Origin: Candidatus Fermentibacterota bacterium
Lineage (GTDB): Bacteria; Fermentibacterota; Fermentibacteria; Fermentibacterales; JCC-6
Direction: 5' to 3'
Length of the DNA: 12,508 bases
Assembly: GCA_030607835.1 (NCBI GenBank)
Contig: JAUWJE010000028.1
Span: forward strand, 1 to 12,508
The notes beneath the pieces were generated by a model, which saw only the letters and a program-made list of their open reading frames with translations, was not told the DNA's origin and did not search any database. This document shows positions 7,089 through 12,508 of the stretch, one piece after another (the stretch's first letter is position 1; each line of letters starts with the position of its first letter). Both the position numbers and the translations under genes were made by a program.

Positions 7089-7646
7089 CTATAATCCTAT
7101 GTCTTCAGCAATGGCTTTCATCGCGGTAAGCGCAAGAGCGGCAAAAACATCAAGATCGTATCCAGCCTTTGAGCATTCTCTGATAGTTTCCCTTGGAACA
7201 GATCTGGCAAAGGCTGACATGTTCATCCGTTTGAGAATGGATTTTGGCTTGACTGAAGCCAGTTTTTTATCCGGATAAACAAGCGCAACGGCGACTACCA
7301 GTCCGGTGATAGACTCTCCCGCTGCAAGAAGATAATCGAAATCCGAAGATCTTTCTATTCCCGTATTCTCCGCGTTGTGAGACTGGATAGCGTGGATTGA
7401 TTCGAAAGGGAGGTAATCGGCCAGCATCTCCGCCGCGACCATGCCGTGTGTTTCAGGGTCGTCTGAAGTGAGTTCGTAATCAATATCATGAAGCAGGCCG
7501 GTCATTCCCCAGAGATCGGGATCTTCACCCCTGTCCTCTGCGAGCGCGCGAAGGACTGCCTCAGAGGCAAGGCAGTGACGAATGAGATTTATGTTTCCCA
7601 GATTCTTCTCAAGCAGTTCCAGCGCTTCTTCTCTGTTAATAAGCAT
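7089..7646 (-). CDS. HD-domain protein, predicted metal-dependent phosphohydrolase
   Basis: About 185 residues. It carries an HD-superfamily arrangement: His24 (RHCLASEAVL), the His53-Asp54 doublet in GLLHDIDYE, His67 (ETHGMVAAEML), a further His in AIQSHNAEN, and an acidic residue in the following AAGESITGLVVA helix. Members bind divalent metal and usually cleave phosphate esters of nucleotides, but this subfamily has no clear assigned reaction. I prefer ATG 7646, two bases after the nnrD stop. A TTG at 7652, two codons earlier, is an alternative that would overlap that stop. No strong ribosome binding site is seen, so translation is probably coupled to nnrD. It ends 5 bp from the convergent radical SAM gene. 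HD fold: confident; function: unknown. Confidence 0.8.
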   Translation of the reverse strand: MLINREEALELLEKNLGNINLIRHCLASEAVLRALAEDRGEDPDLWGMTGLLHDIDYELTSDDPETHGMVAAEMLADYLPFESIHAIQSHNAENTGIERSSDFDYLLAAGESITGLVVAVALVYPDKKLASVKPKSILKRMNMSAFARSVPRETIRECSKAGYDLDVFAALALTAMKAIAEDIGL

Positions 7647-7648
7647 AA

Positions 7649-9160
7649 TCAAAGTTGTTCGCTCTGTTTCCCGTTTTCAATTGTTCGGAATGCTCTGCCC
7701 ATTCTTGAAAGCACATCGGAGGGTATCAGCGATCGCTCTGAAAAGTATTGAATTGCGATATCAGCCGACAGGCCGTGTACATATGCTCCCAGCAAAGCTG
7801 CTTCGTAAGGCTTCAGTCCCTGTGCCATGAGGGAGCACGTTATGCCGGTCAGGACGTCACCGCTTCCTCCTGTCGCCAGACCACTGTTACCGGTTGGAAT
7901 CAGGCAGCATTCCCCGTTGGGATTGAAAACCATGGAAGGCTTCCCCTTGAGTAGAACAGTGGCTCCCGAAGAATTCGAAAGTTTCGCGGCAGCCTCAGAC
8001 CTGCTTCCTATATTTGACGCGTCACACTTTGTCATTCTAGAAAGTTCTCCTGGATGCGGTGTTATCAACAACTGTCCCTTGTGTTTGCTCAGCTGACCTA
8101 CAGGATCATCCAGGACATTAAGAGCGTCAGCATCAAGCACAAGAGGACCTTTCCAGTTTTGCAGCACATATGTAACAAGTTTCATAGTGGCAGGACTGTT
8201 TCCCATTCCAGGGCCTATGGCGATGGCATCGAAATCATCATTCAAAGGCAATCCGGAGGGATCACCGGGAAGGAAGTAGGAACTTAGAACCTCTGGTATT
8301 CTTCCGGCAATGAGAGGATAGGCTGGAAGAGGAACAGATAGAAAAACAAGCCCTGCTCCGGATCGGAGTGCTCCCAGAGACATAAGTTGAGGAGCTCCAG
8401 GCATACTCTCGGAACCCCCTATGAGCAGAAGTCTGCCAAAGGTACCCTTATGCGCATCAGAAGGCCGATCAGGCAGAAGGGCATAAGCTTCGCTCAGTCC
8501 AAGGACCATTCGTTCTTTATTATGATCTATATCTATCCCGATATCCGATACAAGAATATTTCCCGTGTAACCACACCCTGGCGGGAAAAGCAATCCCGCT
8601 TTGGGCGCTGCGAAAGTAACCGTAGCAGTTGCCCGCAAAGTATGGGGATCAGCACCACCGGTTTTACCGTTAATGCCTGTGGGAGTATCAATTGCGAGAA
8701 TTTTACACTGGTATTTTCTCATCATGTCAGTGCACTCTATGAATACTCCTTTCAACTCGCCGCTAAAACCTGTGCCAAGGAGGGAATCAACCACCAGGGC
8801 GGGAGAGGCAGGCAGATCGTGCGCTTTTTGCGGGGCAAGAGCTTCTCCTCCGGACTGGACAAAACGGCTGAGGTTGGACTGGCAATCAAGGGAAAGGCTC
8901 TTTCCAGGCGTAGTTGCAATAATAGCGTAGACTTCATAACCCCTTTCCTTCAACAATCGAGCGAGAACAAGCCCGTCTCCTCCGTTGTTTCCAGGACCGC
9001 ACCAGACCTGGACAGCCCCCTGATCAGGTTGTGTCATCGCCATCGCGGCGAGAGCAGCGGACGAACCTGCCCTTTCCATCAGAACATCACAAGGAGTCCC
9101 TGCGTTAATTGTTCTTGTATCGGACAAAGCCATTTCTTCCGGCGTAACCCAGTATTTCAT
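7649..9160 (-). CDS. nnrD: Bifunctional NAD(P)H-hydrate epimerase / dehydratase
   Basis: A 503-residue fusion that repairs hydrated NADH and NADPH. Residues 1 to about 215 form the NnrE (YjeF-N) epimerase: WCGPGNNGGDG (53-63), VVDSLLGTGFSGEL with Asp126, AIDTPTGINGKTG with Asp158, and FAAPKAGLLFPPG. Residues about 225-495 form the ribokinase-like NnrD ADP/ATP-dependent (S)-NAD(P)H-hydrate dehydratase: HKGTFGRLLLIGGS, IGPGMG (315-320), VLDADALNVL, LLITPHPGELSRM and the catalytic NSGLATGGSGDVLTG (425-439, with Asp435). Length and order are standard for the bacterial fusion. ATG 9160 overlaps the acpS stop as ATGA, with GGAG 7 bases before it. The HD gene follows immediately. acpS-nnrD adjacency is common in bacteria. 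In the epimerase half, TPTG stands where PSG is usual; probably neutral. Confidence 0.95.
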   Translation of the reverse strand: MKYWVTPEEMALSDTRTINAGTPCDVLMERAGSSAALAAMAMTQPDQGAVQVWCGPGNNGGDGLVLARLLKERGYEVYAIIATTPGKSLSLDCQSNLSRFVQSGGEALAPQKAHDLPASPALVVDSLLGTGFSGELKGVFIECTDMMRKYQCKILAIDTPTGINGKTGGADPHTLRATATVTFAAPKAGLLFPPGCGYTGNILVSDIGIDIDHNKERMVLGLSEAYALLPDRPSDAHKGTFGRLLLIGGSESMPGAPQLMSLGALRSGAGLVFLSVPLPAYPLIAGRIPEVLSSYFLPGDPSGLPLNDDFDAIAIGPGMGNSPATMKLVTYVLQNWKGPLVLDADALNVLDDPVGQLSKHKGQLLITPHPGELSRMTKCDASNIGSRSEAAAKLSNSSGATVLLKGKPSMVFNPNGECCLIPTGNSGLATGGSGDVLTGITCSLMAQGLKPYEAALLGAYVHGLSADIAIQYFSERSLIPSDVLSRMGRAFRTIENGKQSEQL

Positions 9161-9540
9161 TCCGATTCTCCATTCCCCTCAAGCACAATTATCGCCACCG
9201 CAGTCCTCATGGTCTTTGAGACGCTGACAAGCACTCTCCGCCCCTCAAGCAATTTGTATGACATTCCTGAAACGAACGGTTTTAGAGAGTCTTCAGATCC
9301 GGGAGGCAGAGAAAAATCATGCCATCTGACTCCTTCGGAAATACCGGTACCAAGAGCCTTGAAGAAAGCTTCCTTTGCGGCGAAACGTTCTGCAAGAAAA
9401 CCGAAATCGGTGCCAGAAAGAAGTTCATCGGATGTAAATATACGTCTGAGAAATCTTTCTCCGCTTCGCTGAACAGCTTTCTTTATTCTGCTGATACTCA
9501 CAATGTCAACACCCTGAGAGGTGTTTGAGTTAGAAGTCAT
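9157..9540 (-). CDS. acpS: Holo-[acyl-carrier-protein] synthase
   Basis: A 127-residue 4'-phosphopantetheinyl transferase that moves phosphopantetheine from CoA to a serine of acyl carrier protein, switching on fatty-acid synthesis in the cytosol. The Mg-binding pair is present: Asp12 in GVDIVSISRI and Glu58 in ERFAAKEAFFKALGTGI, the same spacing as in well-studied AcpS. Length is normal for the short bacterial AcpS type. ATG 9540 follows a GGGAGAAT ribosome binding site. The preceding 63-bp spacer holds a candidate promoter on this strand, so acpS probably heads a unit with nnrD and the HD gene, while read-through from tsaD is also possible. Confidence 0.95.
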   Translation of the reverse strand: MTSNSNTSQGVDIVSISRIKKAVQRSGERFLRRIFTSDELLSGTDFGFLAERFAAKEAFFKALGTGISEGVRWHDFSLPPGSEDSLKPFVSGMSYKLLEGRRVLVSVSKTMRTAVAIIVLEGNGESE

Positions 9541-9577
9541 GGCTTATTCTCCCTGTACCAAAAAGTGAACCTTCACG

Positions 9578-9607
9578 ATTATAACAGTATGGTTTTCTTT
9601 GAGTCAG
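9578..9607 (-). promoter_or_regulatory. Candidate sigma-70-type promoter for acpS-nnrD-HD unit
   Basis: On the minus strand a perfect TATAAT (9583-9578) is preceded after 18 bp by CTGACT (9607-9602), which matches TTGACA at 4 of 6. Transcription would start near 9571, about 30 bases before the acpS ATG. The -35 box overlaps the tsaD stop codon. It is the best promoter-like pair noticed in the window, but unproven. Confidence 0.42.
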
Positions 9608-10617
9608 GTGCAGCACAGAGCTCTGAGAATTGAGCCGGACCATCTTGAGAAAGCGTTACATGAAAGTGAGGAACAAGACGAAGGATCATCGTGAAGGACA
9701 GCGAAAGCAGCCCTCCCGACCATAACAGCATTGTCCATGGTATACTTTTTCTCGGGAAGGAAGAGAGAAATTCCATGCTTCGTGCACTCTTCTCTCAATC
9801 GAGTTCTGAGCAGAGTATTTGCGGTAACACCGCCAGCCGCAAGGACACTTACCGCGCCAGAACGAACTGCCTGAAAAAGCAGTTTCGAGACAAGAATATT
9901 AACAACTACTTTCTGAAAAGATGCAGCAAGATCCGCAAGATCCGCTCCACTTTCCCACTGCAGTCTTACAGCTGTCTTGAGACCACTGAAACTGAACTCC
10001 GGAAGAGTCGGGTCTGAAAGAGGAGATGGTAGCGATACATTATCAGGATTTCCATCAACTGCAGCCCTTTCCAGAGCTTCTCCGCCAGGATATCCGAGAC
10101 CAGCAAGCTTTGCCGTCTTGTCAAAAGCTTCTCCTGCAGCATCATCTCTTGTTGAACCCAGTAAAAATGCCTGGGTCCAGGATTTCATGCTGAAGATACA
10201 GGTGTGCCCGCCGGAAACAAGCAGGGCAACTGCTGGAAATTCCACGGAATCCGATCCTGTGTAATGAGTATGAAGGTGAGCTGAGAGATGATTAATTCCA
10301 AGAAAAGGCTTTCCTGATGCAAAGGCGGCAGCTTTAGTCCAGGACAGCCCTACAAGAAGGGAACCCACAAGACCCGGTCCCGCTGTTGCCGCGAAAACAT
10401 CGACTTCCCGTAGAGCTTCTATTCCCGATTCTGAAAGCACCTCTCTAACAAGTCCGGGAAGTGTCTCAATGTGCTGTCTGGAAGCGAGTTCAGGAACAAC
10501 ACCGCCATGATTCGAATGAATACTCTGGCTGTATATTCGTTCCGCGATTACACTGCTGTTTTCAAGCAGTGCAACCGCGGAATCGTCGCATGATGTTTCT
10601 ACTGCCAGGATTCGCAA
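9604..10617 (-). CDS. tsaD: tRNA N6-adenosine threonylcarbamoyltransferase TsaD
   Basis: A 337-residue universal Kae1/Qri7-family protein that transfers the threonylcarbamoyl group to A37 of ANN-decoding tRNAs (t6A), acting with TsaB, TsaE and TsaC. Visible: MRILAVETSCDDSAVALL at the N-terminus, HSNHGGVVPELASRQH (34-49), the metal-binding NHLSAHLHTH with His110 and His114, LLVSGGHT, FDKTAKLAGLGYPGGE, AAGGVTANTLLR and the late DNAVMVGRAA with the third metal ligand Asp. Length is normal. The start is TTG 10617, five bases after the rplI stop. The canonical N-terminus begins exactly there, but only a weak GGATTAG-like site precedes it, so translation is probably coupled to rplI. tsaB and tsaE are not in this window. 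Confidence 0.96.
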   Translation of the reverse strand: MRILAVETSCDDSAVALLENSSVIAERIYSQSIHSNHGGVVPELASRQHIETLPGLVREVLSESGIEALREVDVFAATAGPGLVGSLLVGLSWTKAAAFASGKPFLGINHLSAHLHTHYTGSDSVEFPAVALLVSGGHTCIFSMKSWTQAFLLGSTRDDAAGEAFDKTAKLAGLGYPGGEALERAAVDGNPDNVSLPSPLSDPTLPEFSFSGLKTAVRLQWESGADLADLAASFQKVVVNILVSKLLFQAVRSGAVSVLAAGGVTANTLLRTRLREECTKHGISLFLPEKKYTMDNAVMVGRAAFAVLHDDPSSCSSLSCNAFSRWSGSILRALCCT

Positions 10618-10622
10618 GAATA

Positions 10623-11072
10623 CTAATCCGTTTCAGGCAGAATCTTCACGATAATTTCCGAGCGAATGTCTCCATATACTTTCACTGAAACGGGAAATTC
10701 ACCCGTTTCCTTGATATGCTCACTCAGAAGAACGTGTTCAGCGTCTATATCAAATCCCGCCTTTTTCAGGACGTCAGAAATCTGCCTTTCGGTGACGCTT
10801 CCATAAAGGTGTCCGTTGTCATCAGAAGAAGAAGTGATTTCAAGAACCAACCCGCTGAGCTTCAAAGCTAACTGTTCAGACTGATTGATTGTTTCAGCCT
10901 GTTCCTCCAGAGCTTTGGCGCGATAGAACTGAGCGGTTTTCACGGCTGCCGGAGTTGCTTTTATCGCCAGATTTCTGGGAAACAGAAAATTTCTCGCATA
11001 CCCATCGGAGACATTTACAACTTCACCTCCAATGCCCAGATCTTCAACACTTTTCATTAGAAGTACTTTCAT
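10623..11072 (-). CDS. rplI: 50S ribosomal protein L9
   Basis: A 149-residue two-domain large-subunit protein, normal length for bL9. The N-terminal domain opens with MKVLLMKSVEDLGIGGEVVN and GYARNFLFPRNLAIKAT, the standard L9 signature. A long charged connecting helix follows (KALEEQAETINQSEQL region), then the C-terminal domain (GHLYGSVTERQISDVL, VSVKVYGDIRSEIIVKI). I start it at ATG 11072, which overlaps the yybS-like stop as ATGA. The reading frame is open 54 bases further upstream, but those 18 residues are non-homologous and lie inside the neighbour. It sits in the usual ssb-rpsR-yybS-rplI order and leads into tsaD. Confidence 0.97.
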   Translation of the reverse strand: MKVLLMKSVEDLGIGGEVVNVSDGYARNFLFPRNLAIKATPAAVKTAQFYRAKALEEQAETINQSEQLALKLSGLVLEITSSSDDNGHLYGSVTERQISDVLKKAGFDIDAEHVLLSEHIKETGEFPVSVKVYGDIRSEIIVKILPETD

Positions 11073-11947
11073 TCCTGTGTTTTCCTTTCCATTAATTTTT
11101 TCAGTCGCAGGCTGAAGGCAAACCATGTGTCCATTATGCCAACCATTACAAGAATACCTATCGCTGCGGGGGGGAAAATGATCGCAATCGGGACAGCCGC
11201 CAGAAGCAGCATGGGGTAACTGCGCAGAGCAACTCTGAAGATACCGAAACCAACCAGAGAATACGGCAGAATCATGAAGATGGAGATGTTTACCGCTGCC
11301 TGTTGGACATACGCTGGAAGCCCTCCACCGGTAAGATTAACTGAAAGAGTTGCTATCAGTATCCAGGCAGGTAACAGACCAAGCCGGATATCCATTCCCT
11401 GAGTGATAATATTGAATGCTTCTTTCCTGCGCTGGTTTGCTAATCGGACCGCGACTGCCGCTGCGACTGTACCAGAAACCGCCCAAATAGCCAGAAGAGA
11501 TGGCAGGATGTACAGGAAAATATTCAGCATTGATGCTATCTCGGAAGGACTCAGGCCAGCTGACCTGTAGATCCGCGACAGCGCTTCCATATTTTCCTGA
11601 GATAGAAGTGATTGATCGGGCATCAATATCGTCCCGAAAATGGATGCAACAGCCACTGCCCCCGAAGCAAAGGTGGTTGAGAGTTCAAGACTTCTTCCTG
11701 ACCTGATTCCAGCGGCAAGCAAACCTGAACCGGTTGCAGTTATTAATGCTCCTGTAAAATCCGATATCAGATATACACCGACAAGAATGACAACCACCAG
11801 CGGTAATGCTGTTCGAGAACTTGAAAGCAAGAGCACCATAGTTACAATGGTCATTCCCACAAAAGGAATGCCCATTAGAATCAAAATAATACTCAGAGCT
11901 ATGATCCCGAAGAATCCGGTCCCTGTCCCCTTTAAAGTCTGTTCCAT
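11069..11947 (-). CDS. YybS-like (DUF2232) membrane protein
   Basis: A 292-residue integral membrane protein. Hydrophobic spans are visible at about residues 11-40 (one long or two short), 46-64, 68-82, 92-109, 141-168, 188-205, 217-240 and 245-280, with a short basic tail LRLKKLMERK. The position between rpsR and rplI, size and C-terminal aromatic/glycine-rich spans match the DUF2232/YybS family, which occupies this slot in Firmicutes and other phyla. Its function is not established; the fold suggests a transporter-like component. ATG 11947 lies 22 bp after the rpsR stop with only a weak CAGG site before it, and the 3' end overlaps rplI. Membrane nature is certain; the family call leans partly on the neighbourhood. 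Confidence 0.8.
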   Translation of the reverse strand: MEQTLKGTGTGFFGIIALSIILILMGIPFVGMTIVTMVLLLSSSRTALPLVVVILVGVYLISDFTGALITATGSGLLAAGIRSGRSLELSTTFASGAVAVASIFGTILMPDQSLLSQENMEALSRIYRSAGLSPSEIASMLNIFLYILPSLLAIWAVSGTVAAAVAVRLANQRRKEAFNIITQGMDIRLGLLPAWILIATLSVNLTGGGLPAYVQQAAVNISIFMILPYSLVGFGIFRVALRSYPMLLLAAVPIAIIFPPAAIGILVMVGIMDTWFAFSLRLKKLMERKTQE

Positions 11948-11969
11948 TTTTCTGAACCTGCAGTCGATC

Positions 11970-12227
11970 TTATCTGTAGTGTTCTCTTACATAGGGAAGC
12001 AGGGCAAAGAATCTCGCCACTTTTATGGAGTTCGCGATTCTTCTCTGATGTTTTGCACAGTTCCCGGTAACTCTTCTTGCGATGATTTTCCCTCTGTCGG
12101 AGATGTGTCGCTGAAGCATTTTTTCGTCTTTGTACGATATTTCCAATTGTGGATTTCCGCAGAAACGGCACTTCTTTTTGCGTCCGTATTTGCTGCTCTT
12201 TTTCTTCATTCTTTTTTTTGTGACCAA
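11970..12227 (-). CDS. rpsR: 30S ribosomal protein S18, zinc-ligand (C+) form
   Basis: An 85-residue small-subunit protein binding 16S rRNA beside S6. The body is diagnostic: YKDEKMLQRHISDRGKI, then RRVTGNCAKHQRR and a C-terminal ARFFALLPYV. The Cys20-X2-Cys23 pair plus Cys57 and His60 form the zinc-ribbon set known from C+ versions of S18. The start is TTG 12227, set by a perfect AGGAGG 7 bases upstream. The first ATG (residue 7) is about 25 bases from that site and so unlikely. An A8 run lies in codons 3-6. It follows the ssb-like gene by about 21 bp and precedes the yybS-like gene by 22 bp, so it belongs to the same operon. Confidence 0.96.
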   Translation of the reverse strand: MVTKKRMKKKSSKYGRKKKCRFCGNPQLEISYKDEKMLQRHISDRGKIIARRVTGNCAKHQRRIANSIKVARFFALLPYVREHYR

Positions 12228-12234
12228 ATCAGTT

Positions 12235-12240
12235 CCTCCT
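12235..12240 (-). promoter_or_regulatory. Ribosome binding site that sets the TTG start of rpsR
   Basis: Minus-strand AGGAGG, 7 bases before TTG 12227, between the ssb-like stop codon and rpsR. It is the full anti-Shine-Dalgarno complement and decides for TTG over the ATG six codons later. Confidence 0.8.
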
Positions 12241-12248
12241 GCAAGTCT

Positions 12249-12508
12249 TCATGATCTGACTCCCAGCGATTCAACGCTGGATGCTTTTACGATCATCTTG
12301 TGATGTAAGCCCTTTGATCTGTCTTCGTACGATCTGCTAACAAGACTGCCCTCAACAAGAACCAGAGAACCGCTCTTTATCCGCCTGTCTATCTCCTCTG
12401 CCAGGCTACCCCAGGCTTCAACTGAGAGAATAGAAGATTTTTTTCTTGCGTCTGCGGTTCCTGTGGAGATCATTACCGTATTCTCAACTTCAAACCTGAT
12501 CACATAGA
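12249..12508 (-). CDS. ssb: Single-stranded DNA-binding protein / PriB-like OB-fold (5' end missing)
   Basis: Partial gene; the frame is open to the right edge, so the true start lies outside. The 86 visible residues match the second half of an SSB OB fold: ILSVEAWGSLAEEIDRRIKS aligns with the W-x-x-V-x-x-x-G-x-L-A-E region, followed by GSLVLVEGSLVSRSYEDRSK and HHKMIVKASSVESLG. The location just upstream of rpsR is the classic slot for ssb (or for priB in Proteobacteria), in rpsF-ssb-rpsR-rplI order. The protein stops right after the last strand (ending ESLGVRS), with no flexible linker and no acidic DDDIPF-type tip. This suggests a specialised or second SSB, or a PriB-like protein. A GTG at 12503 is present but lies in mid-domain and is unlikely to be the start. 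Confidence 0.8.
   Translation of the reverse strand, partial: YVIRFEVENTVMISTGTADARKKSSILSVEAWGSLAEEIDRRIKSGSLVLVEGSLVSRSYEDRSKGLHHKMIVKASSVESLGVRS

Noticed and set aside
8387..9472. A 361-codon open frame on the plus strand, antisense to nnrD and acpS
   Set aside because: It runs opposite two clear conserved genes, its translation shows no recognisable motif and is rich in Ser, Arg and Cys like a shadow frame, and it has no convincing ribosome binding site.
9559..9576. Possible terminator after tsaD: GTGA-AGGT-TCAC followed by five T on the minus strand
   Set aside because: The stem is only 4 bp (or 5 with an impossible 2-base loop), too weak for an intrinsic terminator; it is kept only as a possible operator-like repeat.
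11073..11126. An 18-codon N-terminal extension of rplI
   Set aside because: L9 proteins begin at MKV; the extension overlaps the yybS-like gene and has no homology, and ATG 11072 forms a normal ATGA overlap.
11640..12254. Plus-strand open frame of 204 codons across the yybS-like and rpsR genes
   Set aside because: It lies opposite two recognised genes, one of them ribosomal; its Ser/Cys/Phe-rich translation looks like an antisense artefact.

Overview
The window looks like ordinary bacterial chromosome: densely packed genes, ATGA-type start/stop overlaps, GGAGG-type ribosome binding sites and several TTG starts. I see no insertion sequence, CRISPR array, tRNA, rRNA or clear phage gene. A ptb-buk-iorA-iorB set, a cobalamin-type radical SAM protein and a bacterial ssb-rpsR-yybS-rplI cluster point to an anaerobic, amino-acid-fermenting bacterium of middling G+C. 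I cannot name the phylum from sequence alone; an uncultured fermentative lineage is a guess.

Layout. (A) 1-1125, minus strand: a HAD-family phosphatase/mutase gene, then a multi-pass membrane protein gene (DUF4203/TMEM198-like) cut by the left edge. (B) 1126-1270: a 145-bp divergent intergenic region. (C) 1271-7083, plus strand: phosphate butyryltransferase (ptb), butyrate kinase (buk), indolepyruvate:ferredoxin oxidoreductase alpha and beta (iorA, iorB), and a B12-binding-type radical SAM protein. (D) 7089-12508, minus strand, read from right to left: ssb-like gene (cut by the right edge), rpsR, yybS-like membrane protein, rplI, tsaD, then after about 63 bp acpS, nnrE/nnrD fusion and an HD-domain protein. 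Units C and D converge with 5 bp between stop codons.

How the genes may work together. IorAB oxidatively decarboxylates aryl- or other 2-oxo acids from amino-acid transamination to acyl-CoA and reduced ferredoxin. Ptb exchanges CoA for phosphate, and Buk transfers the phosphate to ADP. Encoded in tandem, the four genes form a plausible unit for ATP formation from amino-acid fermentation; that coupling is inferred. Unit D is housekeeping: ribosomal proteins S18 and L9, an SSB/PriB-type OB-fold protein, tRNA t6A synthesis (TsaD), acyl-carrier-protein activation (AcpS) and NAD(P)H-hydrate repair.

I did not find a convincing new defence or mobile system. The items most worth a second look are the ptb-buk-iorAB arrangement, the apparently tailless SSB in the rpsF-rpsR-rplI neighbourhood, and the unusual cysteine spacing in the second Fe-S motif of IorA.
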